From assembly GCA_963664585.2 (NCBI GenBank), contig CAXXEO010000022.1:17256-81255 (forward strand): DNA of 64,000 bases, read 5' to 3'. This stretch comes from G963664585 sp963664585. Lineage in GTDB: Bacteria; Bacillota; Clostridia; Oscillospirales; Ruminococcaceae. Under the pieces are notes generated by a model. It was not told where the DNA came from. It saw nothing but the letters and a program-made list of their open reading frames with translations, and did no database searches. Below, piece after piece: positions 44,667 to 52,223 of this stretch; positions within the stretch are counted from its first letter, which is position 1; every line of letters begins with the position of its first letter. A program made the translations under genes and the position numbers.

Positions 44667-47600
44667 ATGGGCGGATTCGTTCATCTTCATGTTCATACCG
44701 AATACAGTCTGCTTGATGGTGCCTGTCGCATCACCGAGCTAGTTCATCGTGCCAAGGAGATGGGTCAGTCGGCCGTAGCAATTACCGACCATGGCGTAAT
44801 GTATGGTGTAATCGATTTTTATAAAGAGGCCAAAAAGAACGGAATAAAGCCGATTATCGGATGTGAGGTCTATGTTGCCCCCCGGACGCGCTTTGACAAG
44901 GTTCACCGAATCGACAGTTCACCCTTTCACTTGGTTTTGTTATGCAAGAATGAGGTAGGTTATAAGAATCTGATCGCGCTGGTATCACAAGGTTATATTG
45001 ATGGCTTTTATACAAAACCCAGGGTCGACATCGACCTACTCAGAGAACATAGCGAGGGTTTGATCGCGTTTTCCGCCTGTTTGGCGGGGCAGATTCCACG
45101 AGCCCTCATGGCGGGCGACTATGCGGTGGCTAAGAAAGCTGCCCTTGAATACCGTGATATTTTTGGTGCTGATAACTTCTTCATTGAGATACAAGATCAC
45201 GGTATAGAAGAGCAGAAGCGCATACTGCCAGATCTTGTACGGCTGGCCAAAGAGATTAACGTGGGGCTTGTTGCCACGAACGACGCGCACTACATTGCCA
45301 AAGAAGACAGTCGTATGCAGCATATTCTGATGTGCATACAAACGAACAGCACTGTGGAGGACAGCGATCTGGAGTTTCCCACAGAGGAATTCTATCTCAA
45401 AGACGAGCGTGAGATGGCGGCAGTTTTTCCCGGCCTTCCGGATGCGATTTCCAACACGCAGAAAATAGCCGACAGGTGCAACCTCGATTTCACCTTCGGC
45501 AAGATCATCCTTCCGAACTTTGTGGCGCCGGATGGGCGGCAGAACAGCGAGTATTTTAGAAACCTCTGCCTGGCAGGGATGAAAAAATACTACGGCGAGA
45601 ACCCCCCGCAGATGGTCGCAGACCGCATGGAGTATGAGCTTTCGGTCATTGAAAGTATGGGCTATGTCGATTATTTTCTGATTGTCCATGACTTTATCGC
45701 TTATGCGAAAAGCAAAGAAATACCGGTAGGACCTGGCCGCGGTTCGGGCGCCGGCAGTCTTGCCGCTTATTGTGTTGGGATTACAGGTATTGATCCCATC
45801 CAATACGGTTTGATCTTTGAACGCTTTTTAAACCCCGAGCGTGTCAGCATGCCGGACTTTGACATTGATTTCTGTTATGTACGCCGTCAGGAAGTGATCG
45901 ACTATGTGGTAAAGCGTTATGGCTCGGACCACGTGGCACAGATTATTACCTTTGGCACGATGGCTGCCCGCGGCTCAATACGAGATGTGGGCAGAGTACT
46001 GAAGCTCGGTTACCAAACAGTGGATACAGTGGCCAAGCTGGTGCCTATGGCTACCGGTATGACAATCGACAAGGCATTAAAGCAATCGGCGGAACTCCGT
46101 CTTTCCTATGAGCAAAGCCCGCAGATCCATGAGCTTATTGACATGGCAAAGAAGATTGAGGGGATGCCAAGACATGCTTCTATCCATGCAGCAGGTGTGG
46201 TGATCACAAAGGAAACAGTGGAAAGCTATGTGCCTTTACAGAAAAACGACCAGTCCATCGTGACCCAGTTTCCCATGGGAACTCTGGAAGAGTTGGGCCT
46301 TCTGAAGATGGACTTTCTGGGTCTTCGAAATCTGACCGTAATCAGTGATGCTGAGAGGATGATCTGTCGACATACCCCTTGTTTTGACATCAATAAAATC
46401 CCCCTGAATGATAAAGTGGTTTATGATATGTTCTCCCAGGGGCAAACGGAAGGCATATTCCAGTTTGAATCCGCCGGTATCAAGCAGGTATTGACACGCC
46501 TGAAGCCGGAATATATGGAAGACCTGATTGCTGTCACCTCCTTATACCGGCCCGGGCCCATGGATTCTATTCCGAGATATATTCAAAACCGGCATAATCC
46601 TGCTCTTGTTCGGTATAAAAACCCCCTTTTAAAGGACATACTGGACGTAACTTATGGCTGTATCATCTATCAGGAGCAAGTCATGCAAATCTGCCGCCAA
46701 CTTGCAGGCTTCTCTTATGGGAGGGCGGACCTTGTTCGTCGCGCTATGTCTAAGAAAAAAGCGGATGTGATGCGAAAGGAGCGGGAAAACTTTATCCACG
46801 GCATCAAGCGTGCGGACGGCAGCATTGAGTGTCCCGGCGCTGTGGCGAATGGCGTGAGCGAAGCTGTGGCAAACCAGATTTTTGATGAGATGGACGCTTT
46901 TGCCTCTTATGCTTTTAACAAATCCCATGCGGCTGCTTATGCCTATCTGGCTTATCAGACAGCATTTCTCAAGTGTCATTACCCAAGAGAATATATGGCC
47001 GCCCTTTTGACAAGCGTCCTGGATAATACTCCAAAGGTGGTGGAATACATTGCCGAATGCAACCGCCTTGGGATTACCATACTTCCACCCAGTATTGCAG
47101 AAAGTGCCGAAGAATTTACTGTTGCTGAGGGCGGAATTCGTTTTGGCCTTCTCGCGCTCAAAAATATGGGGAGAGGTTTCATACGCGATCTTCTGGCCGA
47201 ACGCGAGAACGGAAGGTTCGAGAGTTTTAGCGACTTCTGTGAGCGTATGTATAGTAAGGAACTCAACAGGCGGGTAATCGAGAGTTTGATCCGTTGTGGG
47301 GCTCTTGACTGTTTTGGCCACACCCGCAAAGAACTCCTCATGGGCTTCGATGAGGTGCTTGCCGACATTAACAGGGTACAAAAGGCCAATCTTTCCGGCC
47401 AGATCAATCTTTTTGACAATGCGTCGGGGGTAAAGCCTGCGGTATACACAATTCCTTCACTGCGTGAATTCGATCAAAGTCAACTATTGAAGATGGAGAA
47501 AGAGACAATAGGGCTTTATATTTCCGGCCACCCGATGCTGCAATATGAAGAGCTGATGGGTAAGCTCTCGCTGCCCAGGATATCTGATGTGCTTGCCGCT

Positions 47601-48302
47601 GCTTCCGAATCAGACAGTATTTTTTCTGACAATATGCTCATACGGCTGGCGGGGATTGTAGCCGCTAAAAATATGAAGGCGACAAAGAACGATGAGATGA
47701 TGGCCTTTATCACCCTTGAGGATATGACCGGGAGTATCGAAGTGGTCGTGTTTCCCAAGATTCTCACAAACTATTCACGTCTTCTACAAGAGGACGCTGC
47801 GGTAATAGTCAAGGGTAGACTGTCATTCCGTGAGGATGAGCCTCCTAAGCTTCTTTGTGAGGAAATAACTCTTCCGGTGGAGATAACACAAGGGAAAAAG
47901 ACGCCTGACAATCATCCGCACATCCAAAATCAAAACGGCAAAAAAATGCCGCCAAAGGTTGGTCAGCTTATAGACAGCCGCACGGCTTCGAGAGGCCAGG
48001 AGAGGGTTGAAACGTGTTTTGCCCCTTTCTCCGCTGAGGATACTGCGAAGTCCAACCACGAAAGCGCAGCAAAGCGTCCGGGCCTTTATATCAGGCTAGA
48101 AAGTGAAAACGTCCCCGAGCTGGAGCAGGCTAAAAAATATCTGGCCGTATTTGATGGGAATACTCCTGTCTATGCCTATTTTTGTGACAGTGGGAAATTG
48201 ACAATGGCTCCAAAAAATCTTTGGGTCGATATAAATAAAGTACTGCTTAGGGAATTAAAGCTTCTTTTGGGAGAAGATAACGTAATCAACCGGCAGGGCT
48301 GA
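44667..48302 (+). CDS. dnaE: DNA polymerase III alpha subunit
   Basis: 1211 residues from the ATG at 44667. N-terminal PHP domain (HLHVHTEYSLLDG, ITDHG), polymerase palm with PGRGSGAGSLAAY and the catalytic acidic motif PDFDIDF (Asp397, Asp399), thumb/fingers, a tandem HhH region and a C-terminal OB-fold (about 1000-1080, MAFITLEDMTGSIEVVVFP). A replicative polymerase of the DnaE type; Gram-positives usually also encode PolC, so this may be the lagging-strand or primer-extending enzyme. Confidence 0.97.
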   Translation: MGGFVHLHVHTEYSLLDGACRITELVHRAKEMGQSAVAITDHGVMYGVIDFYKEAKKNGIKPIIGCEVYVAPRTRFDKVHRIDSSPFHLVLLCKNEVGYKNLIALVSQGYIDGFYTKPRVDIDLLREHSEGLIAFSACLAGQIPRALMAGDYAVAKKAALEYRDIFGADNFFIEIQDHGIEEQKRILPDLVRLAKEINVGLVATNDAHYIAKEDSRMQHILMCIQTNSTVEDSDLEFPTEEFYLKDEREMAAVFPGLPDAISNTQKIADRCNLDFTFGKIILPNFVAPDGRQNSEYFRNLCLAGMKKYYGENPPQMVADRMEYELSVIESMGYVDYFLIVHDFIAYAKSKEIPVGPGRGSGAGSLAAYCVGITGIDPIQYGLIFERFLNPERVSMPDFDIDFCYVRRQEVIDYVVKRYGSDHVAQIITFGTMAARGSIRDVGRVLKLGYQTVDTVAKLVPMATGMTIDKALKQSAELRLSYEQSPQIHELIDMAKKIEGMPRHASIHAAGVVITKETVESYVPLQKNDQSIVTQFPMGTLEELGLLKMDFLGLRNLTVISDAERMICRHTPCFDINKIPLNDKVVYDMFSQGQTEGIFQFESAGIKQVLTRLKPEYMEDLIAVTSLYRPGPMDSIPRYIQNRHNPALVRYKNPLLKDILDVTYGCIIYQEQVMQICRQLAGFSYGRADLVRRAMSKKKADVMRKERENFIHGIKRADGSIECPGAVANGVSEAVANQIFDEMDAFASYAFNKSHAAAYAYLAYQTAFLKCHYPREYMAALLTSVLDNTPKVVEYIAECNRLGITILPPSIAESAEEFTVAEGGIRFGLLALKNMGRGFIRDLLAERENGRFESFSDFCERMYSKELNRRVIESLIRCGALDCFGHTRKELLMGFDEVLADINRVQKANLSGQINLFDNASGVKPAVYTIPSLREFDQSQLLKMEKETIGLYISGHPMLQYEELMGKLSLPRISDVLAAASESDSIFSDNMLIRLAGIVAAKNMKATKNDEMMAFITLEDMTGSIEVVVFPKILTNYSRLLQEDAAVIVKGRLSFREDEPPKLLCEEITLPVEITQGKKTPDNHPHIQNQNGKKMPPKVGQLIDSRTASRGQERVETCFAPFSAEDTAKSNHESAAKRPGLYIRLESENVPELEQAKKYLAVFDGNTPVYAYFCDSGKLTMAPKNLWVDINKVLLRELKLLLGEDNVINRQG

Positions 48303-48331
48303 TTGATTGATCAGATGAGGGGAATAAGAAA

Positions 48332-49303
48332 ATGGAAAGAAGAAAAACGATTGGTGTATTGACAAGCGGAGGGGATGCGCCGGGAATGAACGCTGCAGTG
48401 CGCGCGGTTGTTCGTACAGGGATACAAATGGGTATACAGGTGGTCGGAATACGCCGTGGATACGCCGGACTTTTAGCGAATGATATGTACGATATGAATG
48501 TACGCAGTGTCAGCGAAATTTTGCAGCGGGGTGGAACTGTGTTGTATTCCGCCCGATGCCCCGAGTTCGCGGAGGAGCGCAATTTGATTGTTGCCCGTGA
48601 TAACTGTAAAGCTGCCGGTATTGACGGCCTTGTTACCATTGGCGGCGACGGTACCTTCCGCGGCGCTTTGGCATTGGGGGAAAAGGGGATACCTTGTATC
48701 GGGTTACCTGGTACAATTGACAACGATATCGCCGCATCCGAATACACAATTGGCTTTGATACTGCGGTCAACACTGTCGTCCAGATGGTGGACAGGCTGA
48801 GGGATACCTCACAATCTCATGACCGTTGTTCGGTCGTAGAGGTGATGGGACATAATTCAGGACATATTGCACTTTATGCGGGGATATGCTGCGGTGCACT
48901 CGCTATCCTTGTCCCTGAGATTCCGTGGACGCTGGAACGGGATGTCGTCGCCAGAATGGTTACTACCCTTCGTTCAGGAAAGCATCACTTTATTGTTGTC
49001 ATGGCAGAGGGGGTCGGCCATGCCCCTGATATTGCGCGTGAAATTGAAAAGATTACAGGCATACAGACCAGGGCTACGGTGCTGGGCCATGTACAGCGAG
49101 GGGGGTCCCCCACGGCGCAGGAGCGTGTCATGGCCAGCCATATGGGTCACCATGCGGTAGAGCTTTTGAGGGATGGTTTTGGCGACCGCGTCGTAGTTTA
49201 CAGAGGTGGGCGAGTGACAAACCTTCCCATCGGTGAAGCACTCGCCATGCAAAAGGGATTGGATATGGAACTTTATAAGGTGGCCATGGACATATCGATA
49301 TAG
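48332..49303 (+). CDS. pfkA: ATP-dependent 6-phosphofructokinase
   Basis: 323 residues, bacterial PfkA length. GVLTSGGDAPGMNAAVR, TIGGDGTFRGA (Gly after GGD favours ATP over pyrophosphate), catalytic PGTIDND, MGHNSGHIAL and HVQRGGSPTAQER. It commits fructose-6-phosphate to glycolysis. GAGGGG precedes the ATG, 29 bases after dnaE. In many Firmicutes it is followed by pyk; here only a lone pyruvate-kinase C-terminal-like protein follows. Confidence 0.97.
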   Translation: MERRKTIGVLTSGGDAPGMNAAVRAVVRTGIQMGIQVVGIRRGYAGLLANDMYDMNVRSVSEILQRGGTVLYSARCPEFAEERNLIVARDNCKAAGIDGLVTIGGDGTFRGALALGEKGIPCIGLPGTIDNDIAASEYTIGFDTAVNTVVQMVDRLRDTSQSHDRCSVVEVMGHNSGHIALYAGICCGALAILVPEIPWTLERDVVARMVTTLRSGKHHFIVVMAEGVGHAPDIAREIEKITGIQTRATVLGHVQRGGSPTAQERVMASHMGHHAVELLRDGFGDRVVVYRGGRVTNLPIGEALAMQKGLDMELYKVAMDISI

Positions 49304-49396
49304 TTGAAAGGATCATCGATGATGGTTGGCTTCATAGGAAAATTGCCTGTTAACCAAGTCTAGAATAAATATGTAATATGTTAAAGGAGAATGGCT

Positions 49397-49960
49397 ATGT
49401 ATTTTGAGAAGCAGGGAAAACAAAACACCGAGAAGACGATCGCACTGGCTTTTCAGGCTGCCAAGGAATTATCCATCCACAATGTGGTGCTGGCAACGGT
49501 CACTGGTGAAACAGCCGATTGCATTCCAGAAACAGAGGGTGTTAAGGTGACATGTGTAACCTGCAGCTATGGCTACAAAACACCTGGTGTCAATGAAATG
49601 CCAGAAGAAAAGAGAGCACAGCTGATCAGCCGTGGCTTTTCTGTTTGTTCGGCGGCCAACGTACTTAGTGGAGCTGAAAGAGCATTTTCCAATCGATTCG
49701 CCGGGGTAGGGCCGCTCGAAATTGTCTCACACACCCTGCGCATATTTGGTCAGGGCATGAAGGTCTGTGTAGAGGTTGCCACCATGGCGGCTGATGGCGG
49801 GTATATTCCGGTTGGTGAGCCCATCATCGTCATCGCTGGCACTGGCGGGGGAGCCGATACTGCGGTCATCATGCGCGCTGCCAATGCTCATTCGCTCCTG
49901 AACACAAAAATCGACCGTATTCTTTGCAAACCAATTGTAAAGGACGAAGACAATCAGTAA
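49397..49960 (+). CDS. Stand-alone pyruvate-kinase C-terminal-domain-like protein
   Basis: 187 residues from the ATG at 49397 (AAAGGAG seven bases upstream). It matches the alpha/beta C-terminal domain of pyruvate kinase as a separate protein: NTEKTIALAFQAAKELSIHNVVLATVTGETA, CVTCSYGYKTPGVNEMP, and GEPIIVIAGTGGGADTAVIMR. No catalytic barrel is present, so it is not a kinase on its own. Such proteins occur widely in Clostridia and archaea without known role. It is about 90 bases after pfkA. Confidence 0.82.
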   Translation: MYFEKQGKQNTEKTIALAFQAAKELSIHNVVLATVTGETADCIPETEGVKVTCVTCSYGYKTPGVNEMPEEKRAQLISRGFSVCSAANVLSGAERAFSNRFAGVGPLEIVSHTLRIFGQGMKVCVEVATMAADGGYIPVGEPIIVIAGTGGGADTAVIMRAANAHSLLNTKIDRILCKPIVKDEDNQ

Positions 49961-50005
49961 AATCGAATTCTGTCCGCTCCGTTTATTTGAAAAATTGCTA
50001 AAGAT

Positions 50006-50111
50006 TATAGTTGATTAACTTGAAAAATAGCTTGTGATTTCTTCCTCCGCCTTTGGCGGGGGAAGAAAATGACGTTTTATATATAGCCAGCTTTTAAGTT
50101 AATTGGCTATA
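50006..50111 (-). repeat. 106-bp dispersed palindromic element, copy 11 (inverted)
   Basis: A full copy in reverse orientation with a variant loop (CCTTTGG) and several substitutions in the inner arms. It is separated by 167 bases from copy 12 in the same orientation. Confidence 0.93.
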
Positions 50112-50119
50112 TTTGCGTG

Positions 50120-50174
50120 CAAATACAATAAACCGATGACAGATAAATCTTTTGTCATCGGTTTATTGTATTTG
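50120..50174. terminator. Very long stem-loop (21-bp perfect stem)
   Basis: Arms at 50120-50140 and 50154-50174 are perfectly complementary over 21 bases (core AAACCGATGAC) around a 13-base loop. There is no U tract beyond the stem; it could terminate transcription or be part of another small element. A separate hairpin TTAGCAGAGCA/TGCTCTGCTAA with A/T runs follows at 50232-50260. Confidence 0.55.
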
Positions 50175-50278
50175 GCTGGATTACAGAAAACGAAATTGCA
50201 AGCATGACTTAACATAAGACTACTGAGATAATTTAGCAGAGCAATTTTGCTCTGCTAAAAATATATAAAAATCAACTA

Positions 50279-50384
50279 TATAGGTGATTAACTTGAAAAC
50301 AAGCTTGTGATTTCTACCCCCGCCGAAGGCGGGGGTAGAAAATGACGTTTTAACTATAGCCAGTTTTTAAGTTAATTGGCTATA
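50279..50384 (-). repeat. 106-bp dispersed palindromic element, copy 12 (inverted)
   Basis: A full copy in reverse orientation with compensating changes in the stem (CTACCCCC / GGGGGTAG). It is immediately preceded by ATCAACTATA, which itself looks like the right end of another copy. Confidence 0.94.
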
Positions 50385-50460
50385 CGTTATGACAAAGCCT
50401 TTTATTCTATGAAATTACAGGTTTGGGATGGTGCTGGCTATCTATTATTCAATTCATCAA

Positions 50461-50963
50461 TCAAGTTAAACATTCTATAAAATGCCTGATATCGCTTCGA
50501 CGCTTAAAAATGAATATTTTTTTATCCGGATACATCTGTAATAAGGATAGTATGATAGGCCGCTGTGTCTTTGGAAAACTCCATATCCATTTGACAAACT
50601 CCCAATCAAGCTTCTCTGGGCAGCCCTCGCCGTTCTATTGATATGGGTCATAAAGCGCATTACAGCGCCATAAAGACAGGGTATCCGTCCAAAATCAAGG
50701 AAAAGAACGATCTCGGCACGAGCCAAACGTATCTCCAGTGTGTTGCCATAATTCCCATCTAGTATCCAGCTGTCACCCAACACGATGGCCTGCTGCTTAG
50801 CAATCCACTCGTCTTTTGGCGTTGTCACCCAGCCTGGGTTCCAGAATTCTTTATCCAGATGAATTAAAGGAAGCTTTGTTATTGATGCAAGCTCTCGCGC
50901 AAAGGTGCTTTTCCCAGCTCCGCCGTTTCCAATGACGATAATTCGCTTTTCTAAAATCTGCAT
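50461..50963 (-). pseudogene. Frameshifted P-loop kinase-like gene (FlaR / DNA topology modulation family)
   Basis: The N-terminal part (from ATG 50963, GAGGAAAA upstream) has Walker A GNGGAGKSTFARELA, IHLDKEFWNPGW and WILDGNYGNTLEIR, as in FlaR-like adenylate-kinase relatives. After NRT near 50650 the frame diverges. The next frame continues with the expected family sequence GEGCPEKLDWEFVKWIW, then KKIFIFKRRSDI, stopping at 50461. About 10 bases, which should encode an RPDM-type linker, seem lost. Either a true inactivating deletion or a sequencing error. Confidence 0.8.
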
Positions 50964-50977
50964 GGTATTTTCCTCAT

Positions 50978-51454
50978 TTACTCCTGCCAGCTCTTACACA
51001 CATCAATCCAGCCTTGACTATTGGCAAATAGAAAAAGCTCATCACAAGTAAGTTCTATCGCAGAGTTGCTGCTTCCACAAGCGGGAAATACTGTTTCAAA
51101 CCGTTTTAGTGAGACATCTGTATAGACTGCGATCTCGTTGTTTTGGATGCCAAACGGGCATACGCCTCCAACTGCATGTCCTGTATAGCTGAAAACCTCA
51201 TCTGGTGCAAGCATGCTGCCCTTATGTCCAAACATTGCTTTAAATTTGCTGTTGTCTACCTTCGCATCCCCTGCAGTTACGATTAAAAAATAATTTTCTC
51301 CACTTTTAAAGGACAGCGTTTTTGCAATTCTGGCTGGAATACAGCCAAGGACACCGGCGGCTAGCTCCACGGTTGCACTGGAGGAGTCAAACTCTAAAAT
51401 ATCACTGTCTCTATTCCACTGTTTAAAATAAGCCTTTACGATCTCAATAGACAT
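50978..51454 (-). CDS. YbaK/EbsC-type aminoacyl-tRNA deacylase
   Basis: 158 residues from the ATG at 51454 (GGAG six bases upstream). A YbaK-fold with the conserved lysine in ARIAKTLSFK, FLIVTAGDAKVDNSKFKAMFG, and GHAVGGVCPFGIQ. These proteins hydrolyse mischarged aminoacyl-tRNAs (Cys- or Ala-tRNA(Pro) and relatives) in trans. It is 15 bases upstream of the broken P-loop gene and probably co-transcribed with it. Confidence 0.9.
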   Translation of the reverse strand: MSIEIVKAYFKQWNRDSDILEFDSSSATVELAAGVLGCIPARIAKTLSFKSGENYFLIVTAGDAKVDNSKFKAMFGHKGSMLAPDEVFSYTGHAVGGVCPFGIQNNEIAVYTDVSLKRFETVFPACGSSNSAIELTCDELFLFANSQGWIDVCKSWQE

Positions 51455-51495
51455 TGTAAACTCCATTCGCCGCTTAGCGACGGCATCAATTTTAT

Positions 51496-51541
51496 TCCTG
51501 CCTCTGTTCTACACCGGAGGCGACGGAACAGAGGCAGGAAA
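51496..51541. repeat. TGCCTCTGTT hairpin
   Basis: A stem TTCCTGCCTCTGTTC / GAACAGAGGCAGGAA around a 16-base loop. Similar AGAGGCA-type hairpins or half-sites lie at 37728-37774 and near 1665. Function unknown; possibly a decayed small mobile element. Confidence 0.6.
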
Positions 51542-51637
51542 CTCGTTTAATTTGGGGTTGGCATGGGAATTAAATCAAACTGAATAATATAACCATACGT
51601 CAAAAAATCCTGAATATAAAGTTCATTTTAAATTTAT

Positions 51638-51710
51638 TATACCATAAACTTAAGGTGATTGGTATATTTGCCCATTGAATTAATGCCCTGAATTAGGTTT
51701 AGTGTCGTGG
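51638..51710. repeat. Hairpin-bounded repeat, family 3, copy C (partial)
   Basis: TATACCATAAA...TGGTATATTTGCCCA, then a degenerate middle with AATGCC and GTCGTGG. The right hairpin present in copies A and B is missing. Confidence 0.65.
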
Positions 51711-51748
51711 AAAACAGAAATGAAAAATGAGAGACATTTAACAGGATA

Positions 51749-51854
51749 TATAGGCAATTAACTTAAAAACTTGCTATATATAAAACGTCATTTTCTTCCC
51801 CAGCCTTCGGCGGGGGAAGAAATCACAAGCTTGTTTTCAAATTAATCAACTATA
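51749..51854 (+). repeat. 106-bp dispersed palindromic element, copy 13
   Basis: A full copy with TTCG loop, one stem mismatch (CCCCAGCC) and changes at the left end (TATAGGCAATT, ACTTGCTATA). Confidence 0.94.
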
Positions 51855-51862
51855 GTTTCAAA

Positions 51863-51899
51863 GGGAAAGGCGGTATGCCTAAGCATACCGCCTTTTCCC
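51863..51899 (-). terminator. Terminator of the small Cys-rich gene
   Basis: Stem GGGAAAGGCGGTATGC / GCATACCGCCTTTTCCC, 20 bases after the stop codon of the minus-strand ORF. Confidence 0.7.
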
Positions 51900-51919
51900 A
51901 GTGGATACCGTTCTACCCT

Positions 51920-52060
51920 TTAGCAGCATCCGTTATTGCAGCCACAACCACGGTCGCAGTCATTGCCACCGAATCCATTTCCGCAGCAGCAGAACACGAT
52001 GAGGATCAGAATAAGTATCCAACAACAGTTGTTACCACCAAAAAATCCGTTGCATCCCAT
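51920..52060 (-). CDS. Tiny Cys/Gly-rich membrane protein (46 aa)
   Basis: A 46-residue ORF on the minus strand from ATG 52060, preceded by TAAGGAGG. It has an N-terminal MGCNGFFGGNNCC, a hydrophobic helix WILILILIVF, then CCCGNGFGGNDCDRGCGC and a final CC. Twelve cysteines in 46 residues, placed on both sides of one membrane segment, recall small YjcZ-like sporulation-associated or Cys-rich clostridial peptides. The strong ribosome-binding site and own terminator argue that it is real. Function unknown. Confidence 0.7.
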   Translation of the reverse strand: MGCNGFFGGNNCCWILILILIVFCCCGNGFGGNDCDRGCGCNNGCC

Positions 52061-52223
52061 ATAAGAGGAACCTCCTTAAAGTGATTTCACCATATACTAT
52101 GTGCGCAAAAGGCTCTGTGTTACATGTGTAGGCAGGAAGAATTTGACGAAGGGGATGGTATAATTTTAGAGCTGTGATTTATTACCCTCTATTCGGCATA
52201 AAATATGGTTAGGGGGGATTGAC

